A stretch of DNA of 64,000 nt from Candidatus Dormiibacterota bacterium (GTDB lineage: Bacteria; Chloroflexota; Dormibacteria; Dormibacterales; Dormibacteraceae). Shown piece after piece: positions 36,842-45,465 of the stretch. Position 1 is the first letter of the stretch; each line of letters starts with the position of its first letter. The DNA lies in the NCBI GenBank assembly GCA_003139695.1, contig PLJM01000012.1:1-64000 (forward strand), in the 5' to 3' direction. A program made the position numbers and the translations under genes. The notes beneath the pieces were generated by a model that did no database searches, was not told the origin of the DNA, and saw only the letters and a list, made by a program, of their open reading frames with translations.

Positions 36842-37479
36842 CGACCCACCTCCAAAACCATTCCGGGCCTCAAAGCAGCGAGGGCTCGATGAATGCGTTG
36901 GCGCGCAGCGCCGGTAGAACAGCCGAGCACGCGGGCAACCTCATCGATCGGCAGGTCGAGGTGGTAGTAGAGGGTCAGGGTCAGCAGGTGATGCTTCGCC
37001 AGCCTGTCCAGGGCCGAATTCAGGTCGATACTGTCTGCCCACCCTCCCTCGCCTGCGGCGACGTGCTCGCGCGGTTCGACCTCGTCCGTGCGAATCACCT
37101 GCCACCACCGCGACCGGCGCACGGTTCGGCACTCGTTGGCGACGATCGCCAGGAACCATGGCCGCAGGTCCGCGCCGTATCGGAACCGATCCAGCTTGCG
37201 CCAGCTCTTCAACGCCGCCTCCTGGACGGCGTCCTCCGCAGCATTCCTGTCTTTCAGCATCGTCATGGCCAGTCGGAAACCTGAGTCGAGGACGGGCGCG
37301 AGCAGCTCACCGAACGCAAAGGCATCGCCGGCCCTCGCGCGCCGGAGTCGCTCCTCCGCCAGCGGATCCCCGATCAAGATGTCCGTAACCGGTTGTACGT
37401 TCGGACAGGCAGTTCTGTTACACCGCCTGACCGGCGATCTCTCGATAGAGGGAGTCCGTCTCCTCGGATGGGCCGACAC
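36838..37479 (-). CDS. ECF-type RNA polymerase sigma factor
   Basis: An ECF sigma-70 factor. Region 2 reads FAFGELLAPVLDSGFRLAMTMLKDRNAAEDAVQEAALKSWRKLDRF; region 4 reads LTLYYHLDLPIDEVARVLGCSTGAARQRIHRALAAL. The frame opens at 37479 (213 residues), but it overlaps the SARP-like gene by 62 bp and the first 34 residues are Arg/Cys-rich; TTG at 37377 gives a more usual 179-residue protein. It forms an operon with the SARP-like gene upstream and the propeller protein downstream. Confidence 0.88.
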   Translation of the reverse strand: MSAHPRRRTPSIERSPVRRCNRTACPNVQPVTDILIGDPLAEERLRRARAGDAFAFGELLAPVLDSGFRLAMTMLKDRNAAEDAVQEAALKSWRKLDRFRYGADLRPWFLAIVANECRTVRRSRWWQVIRTDEVEPREHVAAGEGGWADSIDLNSALDRLAKHHLLTLTLYYHLDLPIDEVARVLGCSTGAARQRIHRALAALRPGMVLEVGR

Positions 37480-38179
37480 CGAGCTCGGACTCCAGCAACC
37501 GCTTGCAGTCCAAGTACGAGCGGATCGCCTCCCCGCGATCGCCGTTGCGCACGTGCATACGCATGAGGCGCCGGTAGCCAGACTCGCGGTACGGCTCCAT
37601 CCGCACCGCCTCTCGCGCGTGCGTCATTGCCAGCTCCACCTCCCCATTCGCGGCGAGCGCCTCCGCCCTGCTGTCCAGAGCCCTGACCAGCGCGGCCGAC
37701 AAGGCCACGCGCCTCCCCTCCGCCCAAGGCCCATCGTCCCCCGGCAAGAAGGGGCGGCGAAGGATCGTCGTCGCGATCAACGACGGACCATAGGCTGCCT
37801 GCGGGTTGCCGCCGGCGACGAACCCTTCAGCCGCATCGACTCCCGCAAGCGCCGCTTCGAGGTCGACCCAGGTGTCGGCCGGCGCCGAGAACTGGTAGCA
37901 ACCGAACGCGTTGCCGATGATGTGCGAACGCACCAGTCCCAACGTCGCCAGGCGCGATCGCAGGCGGCTGATGATCGCGCTTAGCGCGACCGTCCACGAA
38001 GGCGGCAGAGATTCTGGCCACAGGGCTTCAGCCAGCTCGCCCTGCGTGACGGCGCGCTTCCGTTCGCTGACGAGGTAGGCAAGCACGAACCGGCCCTGGG
38101 GCCCGCCCAGCTTCGACTCCCGCAACAGGCGCCCATCACGCTCGGCCTGCACCTCGCCAGAAAGGTAGATTCTTAGCAA
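37418..38179 (-). CDS. SARP/BTAD-type transcriptional activator
   Basis: A 253-residue protein with an OmpR-like winged helix (about 1-95: RIYLSGEVQAERDG, then GRFVLAYLVSERKRAVTQGELAEALWPESLPPSW) and a bacterial transcriptional activator domain (about 100-250: EGRRVALSAALVRALDSRAEAL to LDCKRLLESELGVGPSEETDSLYREI). This is the layout of SARP-type activators without ATPase parts. The TTG start follows CTTTGGAGG. The ECF sigma gene overlaps its end. Confidence 0.9.
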   Translation of the reverse strand: MLRIYLSGEVQAERDGRLLRESKLGGPQGRFVLAYLVSERKRAVTQGELAEALWPESLPPSWTVALSAIISRLRSRLATLGLVRSHIIGNAFGCYQFSAPADTWVDLEAALAGVDAAEGFVAGGNPQAAYGPSLIATTILRRPFLPGDDGPWAEGRRVALSAALVRALDSRAEALAANGEVELAMTHAREAVRMEPYRESGYRRLMRMHVRNGDRGEAIRSYLDCKRLLESELGVGPSEETDSLYREIAGQAV

Positions 38180-38184
38180 TCAGC

Positions 38185-38203
38185 CTCCAAAGATTCTCCA
38201 AAG
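38185..38203 (-). promoter_or_regulatory. Direct heptamer repeats before the SARP-like gene
   Basis: On the minus strand CTTTGGAG occurs twice with an 11-bp period (38185-38192 and 38196-38203). SARP activators often bind heptamer repeats spaced 11 bp apart. The nearer copy also contains the ribosome site GGAGG, so the repeat could be a chance duplication of it. Confidence 0.4.
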
Positions 38204-38254
38204 CCCTCCGGCCAAGATGCTAAGCGTCGGGCCCGTTCGAACCAAGGAGACGCC

Positions 38255-38407
38255 ATGAAGAAGCGAGTCGAGTGTGAGTGCGGTTGGGTGCTGGAAACCG
38301 ATGACGAGGACAAGCTCGTCGCGGGGGTGAAGCAACACGCCTCGGAGGTCCACCACATGGAAGGTGTGACCCGAGAGCAGGTGCTTTCCCAGGCCAAGCC
38401 CGTCTAA
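38255..38407 (+). CDS. Small DUF1059-like protein
   Basis: A 50-residue protein: MKKRVECECGWVLETDDEDK, then LVAGVKQHASEVHHMEG and TREQVL. This matches the DUF1059 pattern of a CxCG start, an acidic DEDEL-like patch and a His-rich VxxHAxxVH helix. AAGGAGA precedes the ATG. The function of the family is unknown. It is divergent from the SARP operon and followed by the YCII gene. Confidence 0.82.
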   Translation: MKKRVECECGWVLETDDEDKLVAGVKQHASEVHHMEGVTREQVLSQAKPV

Positions 38408-38457
38408 CCCACTCAACCACCACGCCACCCTCAGGTGGCCTTATAAGGAGTCAGCGA

Positions 38458-38805
38458 GTGAAATACCTCTACCTTCTCTATGCCGACGAGTCGAAGATGC
38501 CCGCGCCCGGGAGCGCGCAATTCGATGCCCAGAACGCCGGGTACAACAAGTATTTCGAAGAGATCGACGGCAAGGGCATATTCAAGGCCGGCGACCCCGT
38601 CCAGGGCTCGAAAACCTCGAAGACGGTGCGGGTGCGGAACGGTTCCACCCAGGCGACCGCAGGACCCTTCGTGCACGGCGGCGACCAGCTGGTCGGCTTC
38701 TACGTGATCGAAGCCAAGGACCTCGACGAGGCGGTCGCGACTGCGGCCAACTGCCCGGCGGCGCATGTGGGCGCCGTGGAGGTCCGCCCAATCTTCTCGA
38801 TGTAA
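38458..38805 (+). CDS. YCII/DGPF-domain protein
   Basis: A 115-residue protein of the YCII-related family: MKYLYLLYADESKMPAPGSA, then TVRVRNGSTQATAGPFVHGGDQLVGFYVIEAKDLDEAVATAANCPAAHVGAVEVRPI. Members are often near ECF sigma factor genes, as here. The start is GTG with AAGGAG upstream. A strong terminator follows. Confidence 0.9.
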   Translation: MKYLYLLYADESKMPAPGSAQFDAQNAGYNKYFEEIDGKGIFKAGDPVQGSKTSKTVRVRNGSTQATAGPFVHGGDQLVGFYVIEAKDLDEAVATAANCPAAHVGAVEVRPIFSM

Positions 38806-38821
38806 GCGGATTTCGTAACCA

Positions 38822-38849
38822 GGGGCCGGCACGAAGCCGGCCCCTTTTT
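38822..38849 (+). terminator. Intrinsic terminator after the YCII gene
   Basis: GGGGCCGGC (38822-38830) and GCCGGCCCC (38836-38844) form a 9-bp stem with a 5-nt loop, followed by five T. Confidence 0.92.
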
Positions 38850-38941
38850 GTTGCGCCGGGCGCGACCGTTGACGCGCTCGAAACCGAGTGATAGCGTCCG
38901 CGGCAATTCAAGAGGGGTCAGCGCACGCAAGGAGGGGAGCT

Positions 38942-40486
38942 TTGAGCGTCACCGATTCAGCCCACCACGCCGATGAGCAGGACCTGGCGCGGTTCGGCTA
39001 CAAGCAGGAGCTCAGGCGAGTTCTGGGGGTTTACTCCAGCTTCGCCGTCGCCTTTTCGTATATCTCGCCGTCGACAGGCATCTTCACCCTCTTCATCCTG
39101 GGCATCTCTTTGGCGGGTCCGGCGTTCTTCTGGAGCTGGCCCATCGTCGTCGTCGGACAGTTGCTCGTCGGCCTCAACTTCGCCGAGGTGAGCGCGCACT
39201 TCCCGGTGGCGGGCTCGGTATATCAGTGGACCAAATACCTATCCAACCGGACCTATGCCTGGTTCACCGGCTGGATCTACCTGTTCGCCGGTGTGCTGAC
39301 GATCGCCGGAGTCGTGGCGACAGTGCCATTGGTGCTGATCCCCCTGCTGAATAACCTGGGCATGACCATTCCGACGACGCCCGACGCAATCCGCAACACG
39401 GCTGCATTGGTGCTGGTGAGCACCACCTTGCTCAGCATCTTCGGAGTGAGGATCGTCGCGTTCGTGAACAACACGGGCGTGGTGTTCGAGATCGTCGGCA
39501 TGGTCATCTTCGCGCTGATCCTCCTTCTCTTCTATCACCACCAGTCGCCGGCGGTTTTCACCGACTTCAGCTATCTCGGCTCAGGCTTCACCGTTGGAGC
39601 CGGAACCTTCCTGGGCGCGATGTTCATGTCGCTGTTCGTCATCTACGGGTTTGACACGGCCAGCACGCTTGCCGAGGAAACCAAGAACCCGAGGAAGTCA
39701 GCTCCTCAGGCCGTGCTCGCTTCAATCGTCGGCGCGGCCATCATCGGAACGATCTTCCTGGTCGCGGTCATCATCGCCATCCCAGGCGACGTCCATCAGT
39801 TCGTGGCCGATACCGCCGCGGGCAAAAACCCGTTCCCGCTCGTCACGATCATCGAGGCGAACTTCCCCGGTTGGGCCGCCAACCTCTACCTGTTCGTGGT
39901 CGTCGCAGCGATTTACATCTGCTGCCTCGCGATCCAGACCGCGACGATCCGCCTCGCCTTTGGGATGGCGCGCGACGGCAAGCTTCCGCTTGCGAAGTAC
40001 TACAACAACGTCACCCCCAGCCTGCACACCCCGGTGGGCACCTGCATCGTCATCGGCGTGCTGGCAGGTCTCCCGCTCCTCTACTACGCCGGTGCCGCCA
40101 CCATCGCGATCGGCGCCACTGGGATGATCTACCTCTCGTACATCCTCGGGAACATCGCAATCCTGCGCGCCCGCTTTAACGGCTGGCCGAAGGACTCGGC
40201 GCCGTTCAAGCTCGGCAGCTGGGGCACCATCGTCAACATCCTGGCCCTGGTGTGGGGCATCGCGATGGAGATCAACTTCCTGTGGCCTCGCAACCTCGCT
40301 GCCGGATACCAGAACCCGCCGATAAGCGCCTTGCCAAACGTCACGATCCCGTCATTCCTCGGCGGCATCCCGATCTTCGAGGCGACACTCGGAGTGATCA
40401 TCATCGTCGGCGCGATCTACTACCTCATCGCCCAGCGCAACGCGCCCGAAACCGTTCAGCCGACTCAAGCCCAAGCCAACGCCTGA
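38942..40486 (+). CDS. APC-superfamily amino acid/amine permease
   Basis: A 514-residue transporter with about 12 helices. Family features: GYKQELRRVLGVYSSFAVAFSYISPSTGIF at the start, FPVAGSVYQWTKYLSNRTYAW in helix 3, and GFDTASTLAEETKNPRKSAPQAVLASI after helix 6. The TTG at 38942 is chosen because AAGGAGGGGAG lies directly before it; the frame is open from 38888. It leads the amine catabolism cluster; an amino acid or amine such as GABA is a plausible substrate. Confidence 0.9.
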   Translation: MSVTDSAHHADEQDLARFGYKQELRRVLGVYSSFAVAFSYISPSTGIFTLFILGISLAGPAFFWSWPIVVVGQLLVGLNFAEVSAHFPVAGSVYQWTKYLSNRTYAWFTGWIYLFAGVLTIAGVVATVPLVLIPLLNNLGMTIPTTPDAIRNTAALVLVSTTLLSIFGVRIVAFVNNTGVVFEIVGMVIFALILLLFYHHQSPAVFTDFSYLGSGFTVGAGTFLGAMFMSLFVIYGFDTASTLAEETKNPRKSAPQAVLASIVGAAIIGTIFLVAVIIAIPGDVHQFVADTAAGKNPFPLVTIIEANFPGWAANLYLFVVVAAIYICCLAIQTATIRLAFGMARDGKLPLAKYYNNVTPSLHTPVGTCIVIGVLAGLPLLYYAGAATIAIGATGMIYLSYILGNIAILRARFNGWPKDSAPFKLGSWGTIVNILALVWGIAMEINFLWPRNLAAGYQNPPISALPNVTIPSFLGGIPIFEATLGVIIIVGAIYYLIAQRNAPETVQPTQAQANA

Positions 40487-40495
40487 GAAACCGGT

Positions 40496-40526
40496 GCGGG
40501 GCTGGATGCAAATCATCCGGCCCCGC
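40496..40526 (+). terminator. Long hairpin after the APC permease
   Basis: GCGGGGC-T-GGATG pairs with CATCC-G-GCCCCGC around a 5-nt loop, a 13-bp stem with one G-T pair. No T run follows, so termination may be partial, with read-through to the dehydrogenase gene. Confidence 0.6.
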
Positions 40527-40546
40527 ATTCCTGACACCCTGAAACC

Positions 40547-42961
40547 GTGAGAACGCACGCGCGTGCTGTCGTCATCGGCGGAGGCGTCGGCGGAGCCGCG
40601 ATCGTCTACTGGCTCGCGCGCCTCGGCTGGATCGACACCGTCCTGGTCGAACGCGCGCGCGTCACCAGTGGATCCACCTTCCATTCGGCGGGCCTGGTCG
40701 GCCAGCTGCGCGGATCCATCAGCCTCGCCCAGATGATGATGAACTCCGTCGACCTCTACAGGACCCTCGGCGCGGAGGTCGGCCTCGAGACCGGGTGGCA
40801 CGAAGTCGGCTCGCTGCGTCTCGCTTCGAGCCAGGAGCGCATGGAGGAGCTGGCACGCCAGGCCGGGTGGGCGAAGACATTTGGCCTTCCCCTCGAGCTC
40901 ATCTCGGCCCAAGAGGCGCAGCGCATGTTTCCGCCGATGTCTACGGGTGGGGTCCTGGGCGCCGCGTTTCTCCCGACCGACGGTTACATCGATCCCAGCC
41001 AGCTCACCTTCGCGCTGGTCGAAGGCGCTCGCCGGCGAGGCGCGGAGATCTGCGAGGACACCAGGGTCACAGCGATCGACGTCACCGGCGGGAAGGTCCG
41101 GCGCGTCATCACCGACCGTGGCGATATCGAGACGGAGCTGGTGGTCAACGCCGGCGGGATGTTCGCGAGCGAGATCGGCCGCATGGCCGGCGTCAACGTG
41201 CCGATCATCCCGATGGCGCACGAGTACTTGATCACGACTCCTTCCGGGCTGCCACTCGACATGCCGACTATGCGCGACCCATCGCTGCTCGTCTACTACC
41301 GACCCGAATCGGGCGGGCTGATCATGGGCGGCTACGAGCGCGATCCCGCGCCGTGGGGTCTCGACGGCATACCGCCGGATTTCAACGGCAAGCTGCTCGA
41401 ACCCGACTGGGATCGCTTCGAGCCGCTGATGACCAACGCGATAGTCAGAACTCCAGCATTAAAGGACGCAGGAGTCGTGCGCCTGGTGAACGGCCCCGAG
41501 GCTTTCACGCCGGACGGCGAGTTCATCCTTGGCCCGAGCGAGATCCGCGGGTTCTGGGTCGCGGCCGGTTTCTGCGCGCATGGGCTCGCGGGCGCCGGCG
41601 GCATGGGCCGCCTCGTTGCGGAGTGGATGGTCGAAGGACGGCCGAGCCTCGATACGTGGGAGATGGACTCCCGCCGGTTCGGCCGCCACTACGCGAGCCG
41701 CGAGTACACCCTGGTCCGGACGCGCGAGGTGTACTCGACCTACTACGACGTCAAGTACCCAGGCCATGAGAGAAGCGCCGGCAGGCCGTTGCGAGTCTCT
41801 CCGATCTACACAAGGCTGGCCGAGCGCGGCGCCGCCTTCGGCGAAAAGTCGGGCTGGGAACGAGCGAACTGGTTCGAACCAAACGCTGCGGCAGACGACG
41901 AGTCATTGCGGCCGAGGGGTTGGGCCGGGAGGCTGTGGTCGCCGGCAATCGCTGCCGAGCACAGGGCGTGTCGCGAGAACGCGGCCCTTTTCGACTTCAC
42001 GTCGTTCGCGAAGATCGAGATCCGCGGGCGCGGCGCGGCTGCTTATCTCGAGACGCTCTCGGACAACCACGTCGCGCGTGGCATCGGCACGCTGACCTAC
42101 ACGCAGATGCTCAACGCAGGTGGCGGCATCGAGTGCGACTTCACGATCACGCGGCTGGCGGAGGACGGGTTCAGGGTGGTCACCGGCACAGCCTTCGGAC
42201 AGCACGACCTGGCGTGGATCCGCGACCATGCTCCCGAAGACGGATCAGTGCAGGTCGAAGACGTCACGTCGGCATCTGCGTGCATCGGGCTTTGGGGACC
42301 GGCGGCCAGGCAAATCCTCCAAACGCTGACCACGACGGACATCAGCAATGCGGCGTTTCCATACATGACGGCCCAACAGCTTGCCGTCGGGTCGGTGCCA
42401 TGCCTTGCGTTGCGGGTGACATACGTGGGCGAGCTCGGCTGGGAGCTGTACTGCCCTTCGGAGTTCGGCCAGCGCTTGTGGGACACGCTTTGGGAGGCGG
42501 GCCGGAACCATGGCCTCGTGGCCGGCGGCTACAAGGCCGTCGACTCGCTGCGGCTCGAGAAGGGATACCGGGCGTGGGGCTCCGACATCGGCCCCGAGGC
42601 CAACCCGTACCAGGCGGGGCTGGGCTTCTGCGTCAAGCTCGACAAGGGCGATTTCATCGGCCGGCAAGCGCTGCTCAAAGCGCGCGGAACGCCAGCCACC
42701 TCGAGGCTCGCCTGCCTGGTGCTCGACGACCCTCGCTCGGTTGCGCTCGGGTCCGAACCGGTCAAGATCGGCAGCGCCACGGGCCGCGTCACGAGCGGAG
42801 GCTACGGCTACTCGGTCGGACGCTCGATCGCATACGCGTATGTGCCCGCCGATGCTGTGCCTGGTACTCCGGTCGAGGTCGAAATCTTCGGCACGTGGGT
42901 GACAGGCACGGTCTCTGAAGAGCCCCTTTACGACCCGAAAGGCATAAGAGTGCGCGCCTAG
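40547..42961 (+). CDS. FAD-dependent dimethylglycine/sarcosine dehydrogenase-like protein with GcvT domains
   Basis: An 804-residue two-part enzyme. The N-terminal DAO domain has the FAD motif VVIGGGVGGAAIVYWLA (about 8-24) and FHSAG with His46, where related enzymes link FAD covalently. The C-terminal half has GcvT aminomethyltransferase domains (NAALFDFTSFAKIEIRGRGA, then GGIECDFTITRLAEDGF, then GYKAVDSLRLEKGYRAWGSD). Such enzymes demethylate N-methylglycines and pass the formaldehyde unit to tetrahydrofolate. The exact substrate is not clear. GTG start. Confidence 0.9.
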   Translation: MRTHARAVVIGGGVGGAAIVYWLARLGWIDTVLVERARVTSGSTFHSAGLVGQLRGSISLAQMMMNSVDLYRTLGAEVGLETGWHEVGSLRLASSQERMEELARQAGWAKTFGLPLELISAQEAQRMFPPMSTGGVLGAAFLPTDGYIDPSQLTFALVEGARRRGAEICEDTRVTAIDVTGGKVRRVITDRGDIETELVVNAGGMFASEIGRMAGVNVPIIPMAHEYLITTPSGLPLDMPTMRDPSLLVYYRPESGGLIMGGYERDPAPWGLDGIPPDFNGKLLEPDWDRFEPLMTNAIVRTPALKDAGVVRLVNGPEAFTPDGEFILGPSEIRGFWVAAGFCAHGLAGAGGMGRLVAEWMVEGRPSLDTWEMDSRRFGRHYASREYTLVRTREVYSTYYDVKYPGHERSAGRPLRVSPIYTRLAERGAAFGEKSGWERANWFEPNAAADDESLRPRGWAGRLWSPAIAAEHRACRENAALFDFTSFAKIEIRGRGAAAYLETLSDNHVARGIGTLTYTQMLNAGGGIECDFTITRLAEDGFRVVTGTAFGQHDLAWIRDHAPEDGSVQVEDVTSASACIGLWGPAARQILQTLTTTDISNAAFPYMTAQQLAVGSVPCLALRVTYVGELGWELYCPSEFGQRLWDTLWEAGRNHGLVAGGYKAVDSLRLEKGYRAWGSDIGPEANPYQAGLGFCVKLDKGDFIGRQALLKARGTPATSRLACLVLDDPRSVALGSEPVKIGSATGRVTSGGYGYSVGRSIAYAYVPADAVPGTPVEVEIFGTWVTGTVSEEPLYDPKGIRVRA

Positions 42962-42977
42962 GAATTATTTGGTCGAT

Positions 42978-43055
42978 CCTCCCCGCTCGCCGGGGAGGTA
43001 GCCGCGCAGCGGCCGGAGGGGACGTTCAGGTGCGCAGAAACGTCGCGCTCAAACG
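42978..43055. repeat. Palindromic intergenic element
   Basis: CCTCCCCG (42978-42985) pairs with CGGGGAGG (42991-42998), then a GC-rich stretch and a second inverted pair, GGACGTT near 43019 with AACGTCC near 43052. It sits between convergent genes and looks like a REP-type element; only one copy was noticed in the window. Confidence 0.4.
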
Positions 43056-43070
43056 TCCTATGACATTTCC

Positions 43071-43181
43071 AGTCAGGGTCCGCGGCGGCGAGCAGCAGGC
43101 GGGGGGTCCTCCATCCTGCCCGCGCTCGTCTGCCGAAGGTAGTGCTCGAAGTCAGGGTCTGAGGCGGCAAGCAGCAGGCGG
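43071..43181. repeat. Imperfect 32-bp direct repeat at the 3' end of the kinase gene
   Basis: 43071-43102 and 43150-43181 match in 29 of 32 positions and are 79 bp apart. Both encode a minus-strand LLLAA-x-DPD peptide, but in different frames, so the outer copy is out of frame in the kinase gene. Confidence 0.75.
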
Positions 43182-44017
43182 TTGAAATGTTTGTCGGCAT
43201 AACTCCTGAAATCGAAGTCGAGAGTAGAGATCCCGCTCTGTAGGACCCCCCACATCGCCTCGCGGAAGTCGGACATCAGCCGCATCAACCTGAGGGCGGC
43301 CAGGTCCGCGGGCCTCTCGACACCAAAGTAAGCCGCCACCAGCAAACGGTCGTCGTCGACGCTGAAGTCGTGATTGACAGACAGGTTGGCGAGGTCGAAG
43401 AAGCGATCGCCCATGCCGGCGTATTCCCAGTCGACGACGCGGATCTCGCCATCGTCCAGGAAGTTGGCGTTCAGGAGATCGTTGTGGCATGGCACCTGTG
43501 GCTGAGGCCCCCGAGCTCGCCGGATGCGCTCCGAGGCGTGGTGCGCGTGGTCGAACTCGGCTGGGATCCATACCCCGTGCTTCTTAGCCTCCTCACGGTA
43601 TTGATCGACGACGGCGTGCGCGTCAAACCGGCCAGGAATCGCAGCCGCTTTGTGGATCTTTCGCAGGATGGCAGCAACCCTACGAATGCCCTCTGGCGTG
43701 CGGAGCTCCTCCGGAGGGATGCCCTTGCCGCTGATGAAGCGCGTCACCAGCCAGCCCTCCGATTCGACGAAGGCGACCACCGTTGGACCGACACCGATCT
43801 CTGCCGCGCGAAGGCTGGCCGCGTGTTCGGTGGCGCGGTCGATTCCCAGGAGGTTGGTGTCCTTTCCGCCGACGCGCAGCACGAATGAGGAGCCGTCCAC
43901 GTCCACGCGGTAGTTGCGGTTGGTAGTTCCGCCGGAAAGTGCGGCGATCCGTGCCGGCCGACCCGGCCAGAGCCGCTCCAAAGCGGCCGACGCAACCTCC
44001 GTTTCAGTGCCCTCCAT
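43073..44017 (-). CDS. Choline/aminoglycoside kinase-like phosphotransferase
   Basis: A 314-residue kinase-like protein. The ATP lobe has GGTTNRNYRVDVDGSSFVLRVGG. The catalytic loop is PCHNDLLNANFL and the metal site is VVDWEYAGMGDRFFDLANLS, as in choline/ethanolamine kinases. The ATG at 44017 follows GGGGAGAG. The 3' end holds a 32-bp near-repeat that changes the frame of the C-terminal tail. Choline or another amino alcohol is the likely acceptor, which fits the neighbouring dimethylglycine-type enzyme. Confidence 0.88.
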   Translation of the reverse strand: MEGTETEVASAALERLWPGRPARIAALSGGTTNRNYRVDVDGSSFVLRVGGKDTNLLGIDRATEHAASLRAAEIGVGPTVVAFVESEGWLVTRFISGKGIPPEELRTPEGIRRVAAILRKIHKAAAIPGRFDAHAVVDQYREEAKKHGVWIPAEFDHAHHASERIRRARGPQPQVPCHNDLLNANFLDDGEIRVVDWEYAGMGDRFFDLANLSVNHDFSVDDDRLLVAAYFGVERPADLAALRLMRLMSDFREAMWGVLQSGISTLDFDFRSYADKHFNRLLLAASDPDFEHYLRQTSAGRMEDPPPAARRRGP

Positions 44018-44120
44018 CTCTCCCCGATCGTAGGGTAGGCCGACAGGAAGCACGCGCGGCATCCCGCGCCCGTGTTTGAATGTCAGGGCTCTCAATCGAA
44101 GGGTTCAGGAGATGGGTGGC

Positions 44121-45446
44121 GTGAGCATCAAGCCGGCGGCAACCGAGTCCGAGCAGGCAGAGCTGGCCGAGCTGCGCCGGCGCTACATCCCGCGCGGCAT
44201 CACCACAGCTCACCCGATCGTCGCCGATCACGCCAAGGGCGCCGAGCTGTGGGACGTCGCGGGCCGCCGCTATATCGACTTCGCCGGCGGGATCGGCGTG
44301 ATGAACGTCGGCCACGGCCACCCGCACGTGATGGAGGCCGTGAAGGCCCAGCTCGACCGCGTCACCCACACCTCGTTCCAGGTGGTCATGTACGAGTCCT
44401 ACCTGCGCCTGGCCGAGCGCCTTTGCGCGCTGGCGCCGGGCGAGGGCGAGAAGAAAGCGATCTTCTTCAGCACTGGGGCTGAGGCGGTCGAGAACGCCGT
44501 CAAGATCGCCCGCGCCCATACCGGCCGCCCCGCCGTCATCAGCTTCCAGGGAAGCTTCCACGGCAGGACGCTGCTGGCGCTCAGCCTGACCGGGTCGGTA
44601 GTCCCTTACAAGCAGAACTTCGGACCCTACGCGGCCGAGATCTACCAGGTCCCCTTCCCTTACGAGTACCGCGGTTGGAGCACCGAGATGGCGCTCGCCG
44701 GACTGAACGAACTGTTCGAGTCGTCGGTCGCGCCCGAGCGCGTGGCCGCAATCATCATCGAGCCAGTCTTGGGCGAAGGTGGCTTCGTCCCAGCGCCGAA
44801 GGCATTCCTCGAACAGCTGCGCGCGCTGACCAGGAAGCACGGAATTCTGCTGATCGTCGACGAGATCCAGAGTGGTTTCGGGCGCACCGGAAAGTTCTTT
44901 GCCATCGAGCACTCCGGCATATCGCCGGACCTCGTGACGGTCGCAAAGAGCCTCGCCGCCGGCTTTCCGCTGTCAGGAGTTGTTGGGCGCGCTGAAGTGA
45001 TGGATGCGCCTGGTCCCGGCGGCCTAGGCGGTACCTATGGCGGCAATCCTGTCGCGTGCGCGGCCGGCCTCGCGGTGCTCGATGTGATGCGCGATGAGCG
45101 GCTCCCCGAGCGTGCAGCAAGGATCGGCTCGGTCGTCGAAGAACGAATGCGCAGCTGGGCAGCCGAGCACGAGCTGGTCGGCGACGTCAGGGTCATGGGC
45201 GCGATGGCCGGCATGGAGCTCGTGCGCGACCGCAAGACCAAGGAGCCCGCCGACACCGAGACCGCACAGGTCATGGCGCGGGCCCGCGAGCGGGGACTGA
45301 TATTGCTGCGCGCGGGAATCCACCACAACGTGATCCGCACGTTGATGCCGCTGACCATCCCGGACGAGCAGCTCGACGAAGGGCTCGACATTGTCGGCGA
45401 AGCACTCGCTGACGTCGCCGCCACCACGAAGTCGAAGAAGTCATAG
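44121..45446 (+). CDS. gabT: 4-aminobutyrate aminotransferase
   Basis: A 441-residue class III aminotransferase close to Gab[36 protein letters not shown], then [14 protein letters not shown], then [19 protein letters not shown] with the PLP Asp, and [19 protein letters not shown] with the Schiff-base Lys. It converts GABA to succinate semialdehyde and may also act on putrescine-type amines. GTG 44121 is preferred (AGGAG 9 bp upstream); ATG 44112 is too near the ribosome site. PatD follows 19 bp downstream. Confidence 0.93.
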   Translation: MSIKPAATESEQAELAELRRRYIPRGITTAHPIVADHAKGAELWDVAGRRYIDFAGGIGVMNVGHGHPHVMEAVKAQLDRVTHTSFQVVMYESYLRLAERLCALAPGEGEKKAIFFSTGAEAVENAVKIARAHTGRPAVISFQGSFHGRTLLALSLTGSVVPYKQNFGPYAAEIYQVPFPYEYRGWSTEMALAGLNELFESSVAPERVAAIIIEPVLGEGGFVPAPKAFLEQLRALTRKHGILLIVDEIQSGFGRTGKFFAIEHSGISPDLVTVAKSLAAGFPLSGVVGRAEVMDAPGPGGLGGTYGGNPVACAAGLAVLDVMRDERLPERAARIGSVVEERMRSWAAEHELVGDVRVMGAMAGMELVRDRKTKEPADTETAQVMARARERGLILLRAGIHHNVIRTLMPLTIPDEQLDEGLDIVGEALADVAATTKSKKS

Positions 45447-45465
45447 CACCCGCAAGGAGGGACAT

